Of a DNA stretch of 64,000 nucleotides, positions 34,227-42,672 are shown one piece after another. The DNA is from JAVJST01 sp040219295. Lineage in GTDB: Bacteria; Pseudomonadota; Alphaproteobacteria; Rhodospirillales; Casp-alpha2. How positions within the stretch are numbered: the first letter of the stretch is position 1; the number at the start of each line of letters is the position of its first letter. Where the stretch lies: the NCBI GenBank assembly GCA_040219295.1, contig JAVJST010000001.1:434001-498000 (forward strand), read 5' to 3'. The translations under genes were made by a program, and so were the position numbers. Below the pieces are notes generated by a model, which saw nothing but the letters and a program-made list of their open reading frames with translations, searched no databases and was not told the DNA's origin.

Positions 34227-35092
34227 TCGCGGGACGTCGGATCATCCCCATTGTCGGGTTTCGGATCACCGGCATAGCGACCGTAGGTATCGTGCGCGAT
34301 CTTGCCGGGACGTTCGTCGTCCGGCACGTCAACGGACTTATCGTCGCGTTCGCGCGCTGAATCGACCTTCTCGTAGGTCTCGGCGCTGGTCACGCCCTGT
34401 AGTTTCTTTTCCGGCGGTCGTCGGTCCGGCGGCGTGACGATACCGCCCGAGATCACCATCTTGATCGCTTCCTCGACGGTCATGCTCAGCGGTATCAGGT
34501 CCTTCTTCGGGACGAACAAGAGGAACCCGGATGTCGGATTGGGCGTCGTCGGCAGGAAGATGTTGATGGTTTCTTCCTTGGTCAGGCTCTGCACTTCACC
34601 TTCCGTACGGCCTGTGATGAAGGCGATCGCCCAGAGACCGCGGCGGGGATACTCGATGAGCACGGCCTCGCGGAAGGCGTTTGATTGCTGTGCAAGCACC
34701 GTCTCGAGGATCTGCTTGACGGCGCTGTATACGTTGCGGACGACCGGCATGCGATTGAGCAGACGTTCGCTCGTCCGGATCATGAACCGCCCGAGGAATC
34801 CGGCGGTGAGCATACCGACGAGGGTCAGCGCGACGACCAGCGCAACGAGCCCCAGTCCCGGCAGCGAGAATGGCAGATAGGTCTCCGGATTGTACTTGGC
34901 CGGGATCAGCGGTGTGACCCGGTTGTCGATGAAGTTGATGAGCAACCAGGACAGGTACAACGTGATCGAGATCGGCGCCGTGATCAGGATGCCCGCAAAA
35001 AAATAGCCGCGCAGCCGCTGCGACAGCGTCGGCTTGGCAATCAGCTTGAGATCGGGCTTGTCGTCACCGGTACTCTCATCTGGTTCAGACAT
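34223..35092 (-). CDS. DUF502 family membrane protein
   Basis: A 289-residue protein with two membrane segments (YFFAGILITAPISITLYLSW and GLVALVVALTLVGMLTAGFL) and the DUF502 core: VRNVYSAVKQILETVLAQ, FREAVLIEYPRRGLWAIAF and FLPTTPNPTSGFLLFVPK. The C-terminal 60 residues are charged and probably disordered. The function of the family is unknown. It lies just downstream of the cyclic-nucleotide-binding protein gene (48 bp gap, same strand), so the two may be co-transcribed. Confidence 0.88.
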   Translation of the reverse strand: MSEPDESTGDDKPDLKLIAKPTLSQRLRGYFFAGILITAPISITLYLSWLLINFIDNRVTPLIPAKYNPETYLPFSLPGLGLVALVVALTLVGMLTAGFLGRFMIRTSERLLNRMPVVRNVYSAVKQILETVLAQQSNAFREAVLIEYPRRGLWAIAFITGRTEGEVQSLTKEETINIFLPTTPNPTSGFLLFVPKKDLIPLSMTVEEAIKMVISGGIVTPPDRRPPEKKLQGVTSAETYEKVDSARERDDKSVDVPDDERPGKIAHDTYGRYAGDPKPDNGDDPTSRD

Positions 35093-35140
35093 TCTCGCGG
35101 GTCTCCTTGGGTTACTCGGTCGGGAGGAAAACGTCCTTTG

Positions 35141-35488
35141 TCAGGACCCCTGCTGCCGTCGGATCGTTTCGACGAAGATCCGGAGCAATGTGCGGATAAA
35201 CGGATCCGTCTTTTTCAACTTGGCTTCGAACGTCCCCCGATTCACGACAACCAGGGTTCCCCCCTTCTTCATTCTCGCGGCGGCCGATCGAGGTGCATCG
35301 TCGATCAGCGCCATTTCCCCAAAAATACCGCCTTCCGGAATCTCGGCAAGGGCCTGAAACTCGTCATCGACCCGCCGCAAGATCTCCACCGATCCGGACT
35401 GGACGATGTAGGCGCTATTCGCCTGGTCCCCTTCCTTGAAGATGAAATCTCCGGCCTGGTACGTGGTGCGTTCGACAAATTGACTCAT
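35141..35488 (-). CDS. Stand-alone cyclic-nucleotide-binding domain protein
   Basis: A 115-residue protein that is one CRP-type nucleotide-binding domain and nothing more: TYQAGDFIFKEGDQANSAYI at the N-terminus, then the phosphate-binding cassette GGIFGEMALIDDAPRSAAAR with the usual Glu and Arg. There is no helix-turn-helix and no kinase domain, so it cannot act as a DNA-binding regulator alone. It may sense cAMP or cGMP and act on a partner; the neighbouring DUF502 membrane protein is a candidate by position only. Confidence 0.85.
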   Translation of the reverse strand: MSQFVERTTYQAGDFIFKEGDQANSAYIVQSGSVEILRRVDDEFQALAEIPEGGIFGEMALIDDAPRSAAARMKKGGTLVVVNRGTFEAKLKKTDPFIRTLLRIFVETIRRQQGS

Positions 35489-35595
35489 GGTAGTTTGCCT
35501 TTTCCGGGTCGACGTTTCCCCCGTGGCCCGCAGACTATAATCTATCCCCCGGGCACGCCCGAAGCATCCAGAATTTCCCAGAAGGATTTTCCGTC

Positions 35596-36030
35596 ATGGC
35601 CCGCCGCTTTCCCAACAATCCCCTCGTCGGCGTCGGTGTCGTCATCATTCAGGGCGATCGTGTCGTCATGTGTCGCCGGGCGAAGCCCCCGCGCGCTGGC
35701 TGCTGGAGCTTGCCGGGCGGTGGACAGGAACTGGGCGAAACCGTCCGCGAGACCGCCGTCCGGGAGGCTTTAGAGGAAACCGGACTGTCAATCCAAGTAC
35801 GGGGCCTCGTCGATGTCATCGATTCGATCAGCCATGACGACGATGGCCGGATCGAGTACCACTATACCCTGATCGACTTTGCTGCACGGGTAACCGGCGG
35901 CACTTTGCGGGCTGGCGACGACGCGGCGGAGGTCGCCTGGTTCACGCTGGACGAGGTCCGCGCCCTCGACACTTGGGCGACGACGATTGAGATCATCGAA
36001 AAGGCCTTCGAGCGTTTCGCCGACGACTGA
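35596..36030 (+). CDS. Nudix hydrolase (ADP-ribose pyrophosphatase-like)
   Basis: A 144-residue Nudix protein with a perfect Nudix box (GGQELGETVRETAVREALEE followed by TGL; pattern Gx5Ex7REUxEExGU). AAGGA lies upstream of the ATG at 35596. The short N-terminus (VGVGVVIIQGDRVVMCRRAK) resembles ADP-ribose or 8-oxo-dGTP type hydrolases, but substrate cannot be fixed. Divergent from the nucleotide-binding protein and convergent with the HlyD-family gene. Confidence 0.9.
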   Translation: MARRFPNNPLVGVGVVIIQGDRVVMCRRAKPPRAGCWSLPGGGQELGETVRETAVREALEETGLSIQVRGLVDVIDSISHDDDGRIEYHYTLIDFAARVTGGTLRAGDDAAEVAWFTLDEVRALDTWATTIEIIEKAFERFADD

Positions 36031-36032
36031 CC

Positions 36033-37418
36033 TCAGCGCTCCCTGAACGACTCGTTCACCGAAGCGTAGATCGGTTTCAGGATGTACTCGAACAGCGTCT
36101 TCTCGCCGGTCCGGATGTCGGCCTGCACGGTCATGCCGGGAATGACCTTGTTCTGGTTCGGGTCCTGGCCGACGTAATCCTTGTCCAGTGCGACGATGCC
36201 CTTGTAGTAGGGTTCGCCCTCTTCGTCGAGGAAGGTGGTTGCCGACAAATCCCGCAGTTCGCCGGTAATGCCGCCGTATCGGGCGAAGTCATAGGTGGAG
36301 ACCTTGACCGTTACCGGATCGCCGACATTGACGTGGCCGATATCGCGCGTCGTGACCCTCGTCTCGACAAGCAGTTCCTTGCCGAGTGGAACCAGCTCCA
36401 TGAGGACCCCGCCGGGCGGAATGACACCACCGATGGTGTTGGCCTGCAAACCCTTGACGACACCACGAACAGGGGCGCGGACATCGTGACGTCGGACGCG
36501 GACCCGGATGCGCTGGATGGCCTGACGCAGCGCCGCGATCTCGGCCTGCAGATCACCCATCTGGTCGAGTGACTGCTCACGAATGTCGGTGCTGGCCTCG
36601 GCAAGCCTGTTTCTGGATTCTTCTAGCGCCTCTTCCGTCTGTTTGCGTTCGCTGGTCAGCGCCGCCAGGTCGCCGACTGCATCGTTCACCTCGCGTTGGA
36701 CGTCGAGATAGACGGTCCGTGACGATAGACCCTTCTGATACAGGTCGCCGCGCATCGCGAGTTCGTCTTCGAGAATGGAGAGATTGCGAAGCAGGGTCTG
36801 TTCCTGTTCTAGAAAAGTGTCCAGTTCGGCCTCGCGCTGGGCGATCTGATCCTGGAGCACCTTCCGGCGGTTCTCCGCAGCCAGGAGCTGGCTCTGATGG
36901 ATTTGCCGCTGGTCCTGGATTTCGCTGAGGAATTCGGGCGGCGCGAAGGAGAAATCGGGTTCTCGGTTCTCACCGATTGCGCGGTGGCGCTCCGCCTGCA
37001 ACTGCAGGGAAACGAGCCGCGCCTTCTGCTGTTCCAGTTCGGCGTTCACAAGGGTCGGATCAAGGCGGATCAGGAGATCGCCTTCCTCGACGATCTGGCC
37101 GTCGACGACCGGGATCTCCAGGATGGACCCGCCTTCCTGGTGTTGGATGGTCTGGACGCGGCCGTCCGGGATGACCTCGCCGGAGGTCACGGCAATCTCA
37201 TCGACCTTGGTCACGGCGGACCACGCGACGAACGCGCAGATTACCAGTGAAATCGTGATCAGGGCGATGCGCACGAGACCGGAACTCCCGGCCTCCTCCA
37301 GAATGACCGACTGGGCAAGGAAACGCGTCTGGCGATCACCGCGTTTGACGCGCTCCGTCTTGTGCTCGGACTTTTCGTCCTTTGGCGGGTTTGCCTTGGG
37401 GTCCGGCATGACGTTCAT
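36033..37418 (-). CDS. Type I secretion membrane fusion protein (HlyD family)
   Basis: A 461-residue periplasmic adaptor. A basic cytoplasmic N-terminus is followed by one membrane span (IALITISLVICAFVAWSAV), the biotinyl-lipoyl start VIPDGRVQTIQHQEGGSILE, a long coiled-coil hairpin (about residues 130-310) and the return HDVRAPVRGVVKGLQANTIG and VVPG-type IPGMTVQADIRTGEKTLFEY. These are the marks of HlyD/PrtE/LapC adaptors linking an ABC transporter to TolC. The ATG at 37418 overlaps the stop of the upstream ABC gene (TGATGA). No TolC gene is in the window. Confidence 0.93.
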   Translation of the reverse strand: MNVMPDPKANPPKDEKSEHKTERVKRGDRQTRFLAQSVILEEAGSSGLVRIALITISLVICAFVAWSAVTKVDEIAVTSGEVIPDGRVQTIQHQEGGSILEIPVVDGQIVEEGDLLIRLDPTLVNAELEQQKARLVSLQLQAERHRAIGENREPDFSFAPPEFLSEIQDQRQIHQSQLLAAENRRKVLQDQIAQREAELDTFLEQEQTLLRNLSILEDELAMRGDLYQKGLSSRTVYLDVQREVNDAVGDLAALTSERKQTEEALEESRNRLAEASTDIREQSLDQMGDLQAEIAALRQAIQRIRVRVRRHDVRAPVRGVVKGLQANTIGGVIPPGGVLMELVPLGKELLVETRVTTRDIGHVNVGDPVTVKVSTYDFARYGGITGELRDLSATTFLDEEGEPYYKGIVALDKDYVGQDPNQNKVIPGMTVQADIRTGEKTLFEYILKPIYASVNESFRER

Positions 37419-39958
37419 CACAGGAAGTCCTTCGGCAACTGTTCGCGGATCTGATCGGCGGGGCCGACGGCACGGACATGCCCGGTGTCCATCCAGACGA
37501 TCTTGTCAGCCATTCGGAGATGGCTGGGTCGGTGGGTCACGAGAAACACCGTCGTGTTCCCTCTGAGGCGTTCAACCTTCTTCATAAATGTCTGATCGCC
37601 CTCATAATCAAGGCCGTTGCCCGGTTCGTCGAACAGCATGATCGGTGCACGCTTCAGATATCCGCGCGCGAGGTTCAGGCGCTGCAAAAGACTGGTCGGC
37701 ATCTGCGCGCCGGCGGAATCGCCGATGCGAACCTCGAAACCGCTACGCTTCCATTTTCCCGACCCCTGCTCGAGCGCCAGTACGTCCTCGAGCACGCCGG
37801 CTTCCTTGCAGGCCCACCACAATTCCTCGTCGGACGCGGTGGGATGGGTCAGTCGCAGGTTCTGGGCAATGGTGCCGTAGAAGAACTGGTAGACCTGCGG
37901 GACGTAGGAAATTGCGTGCCGAAGCTCGATGACGTCGAGTTGGCGGACGTCCTGGTCATCGATGCGCACGCTGCCCGCCTGCTGGACGTAAAGACCGGCC
38001 AGCAGCTTAAGCAACGTCGATTTGCCGGAACCATTTCCGCCGACGATTGCGACGACTTCGCCAGGCTCCACGTCGAACGTCACGCCGACCAGGGCGGGAT
38101 CGGCCTCCGGGCTGTACCGCAGCGACACACGGGAGAACGAAATGCGACCGACGAAACGCTTCAGCGGAATGACGATAGAGTCGGTCTCGCGTTCGGCCTT
38201 GAGGTTCATCAGTCCGTTGATCTGGGCGACACTCGAACGGACCTGGGTAATCCGGGTCATCGAAACGAACGCCATCTGTAACGGTGCGAGGATACGCCAC
38301 ACCAGGATCATCGATGCGACCAGCGCGCCGATCGTCATATTGCCGCCCAGAACCCGGAACACGCCGAACGCAACGGTGCCGAGCCCGGATGCCGTCATCA
38401 GGATGCTCGAGATCGTGTTCAGCAGCGATCCGTACTGCGCCGTGTAAAAACTGTTGAGAGACGCCCGCGCGGAGTAGTCGCGATAGCGTTCCAGCCATTT
38501 CTCCTCGGCCCCGGATGTCTTGACGGCACGCATGTTCCCGAGGGTCTCGACAAGCAGCTCCTGGCGACGGGAACCACCCTTCGCGGCGCGCGCGACGCTG
38601 CCCTGGATCAGTGGCTGGATGACGAACCCGAGAACGATGAAGACAACAATCATCAGTAATGGCACAAAGGCCAGAGGACCGGCCAGCGCGGCGATGACGA
38701 TGACGAAGATGAAGGTAAACGGCAGCTCGAAGAACGTCAGTGCCATCGGTCCGGTGAAAAACTCGCGCACCGTCTCGAAATCCTTGATACGCGCCACTTG
38801 GGCGCCGACAGTCGCCCGCTCCGTGAAAGCCGGCGGCAAGAAGAGAATGCGCTGAAAAACGGCATTCCCGACGATATTATCGAGCCGCGCACCGATGAAT
38901 GCGAGTACCCTGGATCGAACACCGCGAATGATCAGGTCGCACATGATCGCGATGCCGACGCCGATGGCGAAGTAGCTGAGGGTCGGGAGCGACCCTGTTG
39001 CGACGACCTTGTCGTAAACCGCCATGACGAACAGCGGTGTCGCAAGGGCCAGTAGGTTCAGAATTAATGTCAGTCCGAGAACCTGATAGCCGAGTGTGCG
39101 AAAGCGTTCGATGATCATGCGGAACCAGCCCTGGCGTTGCTGGATCTGTTTCGACGCGGCTTCCTCTTCGAGTTGATGGAAGACGTATGCGGTTCCCTTC
39201 AACTCGGCGATCGGGATCGTCGCCTCATCATCCTCGCCGCCGTCAAACACCTTGATCATGTCGCCGTCGCGTTCGATCAGAACCATGGCGTCGCGGCCCT
39301 CGGGCAGGTACAGGCAGGGCAACAAGCGGGTGTCCACGCGCGCGGCGTCGATCTCTATGGGCCAGCTTTCATAGCGCAGATTGGCGAAGACATTCCGGAA
39401 CGCCGTGATATCGAGGGTGTCGAGGAAGTGCGGGATCGACTCTGCGATGTGGCGCGGGTGGCCGCGCCACTGCATGGCCTTCAAGAGCGGAATCAGACAG
39501 TTGGAAATGTCGGTCTTTTCCCGAAGCCCGTGCAGCGCTGACGCCATGTCGTTGTCGTCCGGCGGCGGCAGCTCGTCGGGAATATCTCGGCCAGAGCCGT
39601 CGCCGGGCGGACTTGGCGGTGCGCCGGCGGTCTCGGTCGATGGCTTGTCCGGCGTGCCGTGGCTTCTGGGCGCGTCGCTCGAAGCGACGGATTCGAACGT
39701 GCCGGTCGGCAGGACGACGTCATCCAACCGCGATTCCGGCAGCCGCTCCGCGCGCCGTACCGTGCCCGCGTCGCCCTTCAGGAGTGACGATGCGACGTCC
39801 CTGGAAATGGCATCGCCGCCGCGCTTGCGGATACGGGACGCCGTGCTCTCCTTCTTCGGTTCCTGTGGCTCCGGGGCGTTCGGCAAGGGTTCGAGGGCCG
39901 GCCCCGGTTTCGGAGCGGACCGGTGATGCCCCTCGATGCGCGGGAAGGATCCGGTCAT
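37418..39958 (-). CDS. Type I secretion ABC transporter with C39-like N-terminus and divergent signature
   Basis: An 846-residue half-transporter. Residues 1-140 are Pro/Glu-rich and probably disordered; residues 145-265 resemble a C39 peptidase-like domain without a visible catalytic Cys-His pair; residues 285-580 are six membrane spans; the ATPase follows. Walker A is GGNGSGKS (640-647), the Q-loop YVPQVYQFF, Walker B IMLFDE (773-778) and switch His809 (VTHRPSH). The LSGGQ signature is missing: the position reads AQMPTSLLQRLNLARG (751-766). It is coupled by 4-bp overlaps to genes on both sides. Confidence 0.92.
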   Translation of the reverse strand: MTGSFPRIEGHHRSAPKPGPALEPLPNAPEPQEPKKESTASRIRKRGGDAISRDVASSLLKGDAGTVRRAERLPESRLDDVVLPTGTFESVASSDAPRSHGTPDKPSTETAGAPPSPPGDGSGRDIPDELPPPDDNDMASALHGLREKTDISNCLIPLLKAMQWRGHPRHIAESIPHFLDTLDITAFRNVFANLRYESWPIEIDAARVDTRLLPCLYLPEGRDAMVLIERDGDMIKVFDGGEDDEATIPIAELKGTAYVFHQLEEEAASKQIQQRQGWFRMIIERFRTLGYQVLGLTLILNLLALATPLFVMAVYDKVVATGSLPTLSYFAIGVGIAIMCDLIIRGVRSRVLAFIGARLDNIVGNAVFQRILFLPPAFTERATVGAQVARIKDFETVREFFTGPMALTFFELPFTFIFVIVIAALAGPLAFVPLLMIVVFIVLGFVIQPLIQGSVARAAKGGSRRQELLVETLGNMRAVKTSGAEEKWLERYRDYSARASLNSFYTAQYGSLLNTISSILMTASGLGTVAFGVFRVLGGNMTIGALVASMILVWRILAPLQMAFVSMTRITQVRSSVAQINGLMNLKAERETDSIVIPLKRFVGRISFSRVSLRYSPEADPALVGVTFDVEPGEVVAIVGGNGSGKSTLLKLLAGLYVQQAGSVRIDDQDVRQLDVIELRHAISYVPQVYQFFYGTIAQNLRLTHPTASDEELWWACKEAGVLEDVLALEQGSGKWKRSGFEVRIGDSAGAQMPTSLLQRLNLARGYLKRAPIMLFDEPGNGLDYEGDQTFMKKVERLRGNTTVFLVTHRPSHLRMADKIVWMDTGHVRAVGPADQIREQLPKDFL

Positions 39959-41817
39959 TGCGCCCCCGCAGGTCCGGCTTCCGGTTGAATACCGGGTTGT
40001 TGCGGGTTTGGCTGCGCGGCCGGCGGGACATTCGGGCCGCTTGCCTGCGGCGGCAACTCGATAAGCTTGGTGTCCTCGATCTGGTAGACCCGGTCGGCAA
40101 TGCTGAGCAAGGACGGGCGGGACGACACGAGGACCAGGGTCACCCGTCCCTTGAGGCGTTCGAGCAGATCCTTCAGCATCGCGTCGCCCTTGCTGTCCAT
40201 CGCTGTGTTGGCTTCGTCGAACAGAAGAATTCTGGGCTTGTCGACCATTGCACGGGCAATGGCGACGCGTTGCTTGATGCCGCGCGGCAGGTTTTCGCCG
40301 GCGCCGTCGCCGACCATCGTGTCATACCCCATGGGCATGTGGGCGACCACGTGGTCGAGCCCGAGAAGACGCGCCATGTCCATGGCCTCGGGCTCTTTCT
40401 CGCGGCGGAACATGGTCAGGTTTTCGAGGATCGTGCCGTTGAACATGGTGGCGTTCTGCGGCAGCAGCGCGATCGTGTGGCGGACGGAGGTCGGGTTGAA
40501 CCTGCTGATCGGGCTGCCGTCGACGAGTACGTCGCCGGAGGTCGGGTGAATCACGCCGTTCATCATCAGCAGCAAGGTCGTCTTGCCGCTGGCATTGCTG
40601 CCCCGAATGCCCACCGCCTCGCCGGGCTTCACACGCAGCGAGATATTCTGGAAGATCCAGGGCAGGTCCTCACCGTCGCGGTTCTTTCCGTAGAAGTAGG
40701 AGACGTTGCGGAGCTCGAGGTCGCCCTTGATGGGGCCCATATCGGGCAGATCGTCGTCGGCCTCGAACTCCATGGCCATCAGTTTACGGAGCCTGTCGCG
40801 GGCAAGCGCGATCGACTGGAACCGCGTCCAGATGCCGACGGCCCGCTGCAGCGGCTGCATGGCGCGGCCGGACAGCATGGTGCAGGCCGCGAGGCCGCCG
40901 ATCGTGAGTACCCCGTCGATGACAAAAGTCGCGCCGTAACCGACGACGGCGAACATGGTAACCTGAGAGAACACGGCACCGGTGCTTTGGGCGGCGGAAC
41001 TGTTGAGCGACACCGAGCGCTCGGAGGTCGCGCAGGTTTCCTGCAGCCGTTCGTAGCGGCGCAGCATCTGCTCTTCCATCGCGAGGCCCTTGATGGTGTG
41101 GATGCCGCCGAGAACCTCGATAATGAAATTGTAACGCCGGTCGTCGGCGAGCATCCGGCTCTCCAGCGAGTCCTTCAACTTGCGGCCGACGAAGCCGGCG
41201 ACGAGGAAGAAGGCGACGATGAGGATCAGCGGCACAACGACGAGATGCCCGGCGAGGTACCACACGGCGCCGAGGTAAAGGATGGCGAACGGCAGATCGC
41301 AGACGGCAAGGACGGCCTGACCGGCGTAAAACTCCTTGAGGACGTTGAGGGATGTCATGCGTTCGAGGTGAACGCCGGCGCCCTCGCGCTCGTAGTCGAC
41401 GACCGGCGAACGCAGCAGCTTTTCCATGGCATTGCAGCCGGCGAGATGCTCGAACCGCGCCCCCATCCAGCCGCTCACGTAGGAACGGCCGAGCCGCAGC
41501 AATGCCTCGAGGACGAGGGCGATGCCAACGCCGATTACAAGCAGGGACAGGGTGCCGGCCGCATCGGCGGGGATGATGCGGTCGTAGACTTGCAGCAGCG
41601 TGAGCGGCAGTGCGAGACCGAGGACATTGATGAAGATGGAGGCTAGGACAAGATCGAAGATGCCGCCGGGCATGTAGGCAAGTGCACCAAGCGCCCGATC
41701 ATTCGGGTCGCTTCGCATACCGAAGAGCTTGCGGATACTGATTGCCGCCACGATGTCTTCTGCCCGCCCATTCGAACTGCCCGTCGCCCGGTCCCAGGGG
41801 GCGGAAAACCAGTTCAT
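39955..41817 (-). CDS. Second type I secretion-type ABC transporter, divergent signature and H-loop
   Basis: A 620-residue half-transporter without a peptidase-like domain. Six membrane spans lie at about residues 50-330; the ATPase has Walker A GSNASGKT (406-413), the Q-loop LLPQNATMFNGT, Walker B ILLFDE (530-535) and a Pro-rich tail. The signature reads ENLPRGIKQRVAIARA, keeping only part of LSGGQQQ, and the switch histidine is replaced by serine (VSSRPS, 564-569). With its neighbour it most likely forms a heterodimer with one competent site, which is inference. Its N-terminal YMPGGIFDLVLASIFINVLG resembles the RTX-exporter class. Confidence 0.92.
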   Translation of the reverse strand: MNWFSAPWDRATGSSNGRAEDIVAAISIRKLFGMRSDPNDRALGALAYMPGGIFDLVLASIFINVLGLALPLTLLQVYDRIIPADAAGTLSLLVIGVGIALVLEALLRLGRSYVSGWMGARFEHLAGCNAMEKLLRSPVVDYEREGAGVHLERMTSLNVLKEFYAGQAVLAVCDLPFAILYLGAVWYLAGHLVVVPLILIVAFFLVAGFVGRKLKDSLESRMLADDRRYNFIIEVLGGIHTIKGLAMEEQMLRRYERLQETCATSERSVSLNSSAAQSTGAVFSQVTMFAVVGYGATFVIDGVLTIGGLAACTMLSGRAMQPLQRAVGIWTRFQSIALARDRLRKLMAMEFEADDDLPDMGPIKGDLELRNVSYFYGKNRDGEDLPWIFQNISLRVKPGEAVGIRGSNASGKTTLLLMMNGVIHPTSGDVLVDGSPISRFNPTSVRHTIALLPQNATMFNGTILENLTMFRREKEPEAMDMARLLGLDHVVAHMPMGYDTMVGDGAGENLPRGIKQRVAIARAMVDKPRILLFDEANTAMDSKGDAMLKDLLERLKGRVTLVLVSSRPSLLSIADRVYQIEDTKLIELPPQASGPNVPPAAQPNPQQPGIQPEAGPAGAQ

Positions 41818-41910
41818 GCCATCCGATAGAGGCTAGTTGAGCGCCGTTAAGAAAACGTTGCGTATGCCTGAAACCAACGGGCCCGACGCGCCCTCGACCG
41901 GCTAACTATC

Positions 41911-42663
41911 CTATTCCGGTGGCAGCGACGCATCCAGTTCTTCGATAATGGTGCGAACGACAACGAGCGCCTCCTCCCTTGGTGTGCCGACCTTGAGGCG
42001 CGGATCGTAGAGCGCACGAACGAGGATCTCGTCTGAACGGGTCAGCTGCGTCGGATTGTCGAGATCGCTGAATACGGAGGGGCGGATCAAATCGGAGTCA
42101 TTCGGCAGCCCCAGGCTCTGCAGAACCTCCTCTAGGAGGCAATGGTTGATGGCCCGTGCCGTGCGTTCCTTGTTGACGACGATGACGCTGCGGGAAATCT
42201 CGTCGGGCGTTTCGCGAAACGACAGAAAATAACAGCTCTGGGGTCCCGCTAGTGTCTGGATCAACTTCGGGTCGACGGTCGCCACCTTGACCTTCGACAT
42301 CTGGCTGGCGGGAACGAAGGCGATGGTGACGTTCTCTTTCGCCGTCTGGTCGTCGACCGGCGCCATTTCGAGGCCGGTCAGGTCGATGATCGAACGAAGG
42401 TGCGCCCGCAGGTAGGAGATATGATGATCCTTGGGTTGCCCCTTAACGCTGACGCGCAGAGGACCGCTCCACTTGGCGATGACATTTGACCGCGGCGTGG
42501 CCTCGAACTCCGCGCCGAAAACGACGTCATCGAAGGTCGCGACCAGTTTGTCGATGGTCGGTCTGGTTTGTGCTGAGGCCAGGCCCCATGGCGACGCGAG
42601 GGCGATGATGGACAACGCCAGTAGCGGTCGCGCAACGCATTTCAACGGGGCCGGCCAGGTCAT
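41911..42663 (-). CDS. DUF2927 family exported protein
   Basis: A 250-residue protein with a signal peptide (ALSIIALASPWGLASAQT) and a DUF2927 domain. The domain shows VTIAFVPASQM, SCYFLSFRETPDEISRSVIV, the motif HCLLEEVLQSLGLPNDSDL and SVFSDLDNPTQLTRSDEILV, then LYDPRLKVGT. The CLLEEVLQSLGL helix occupies the position of a metalloprotease helix in look-alike folds but lacks the HExxH histidines. Function unknown. It follows the 359-residue gene by 9 bp and precedes the ABC genes by 93 bp on the same strand. Confidence 0.85.
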   Translation of the reverse strand: MTWPAPLKCVARPLLALSIIALASPWGLASAQTRPTIDKLVATFDDVVFGAEFEATPRSNVIAKWSGPLRVSVKGQPKDHHISYLRAHLRSIIDLTGLEMAPVDDQTAKENVTIAFVPASQMSKVKVATVDPKLIQTLAGPQSCYFLSFRETPDEISRSVIVVNKERTARAINHCLLEEVLQSLGLPNDSDLIRPSVFSDLDNPTQLTRSDEILVRALYDPRLKVGTPREEALVVVRTIIEELDASLPPE

Positions 42664-42672
42664 GCCCGGATG

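Noticed and set aside
37418..39958. Active C39 bacteriocin-leader peptidase in the first ABC transporter
   Set aside because: The domain position fits, but no cysteine with a following histidine-aspartate arrangement is visible, so it is treated as a degenerate, probably substrate-binding, domain.
39613..41646. 677-aa open frame on the plus strand opposite the ABC transporter
   Set aside because: Frame opposite a clear ABC transporter, without family motifs or a ribosome binding site.
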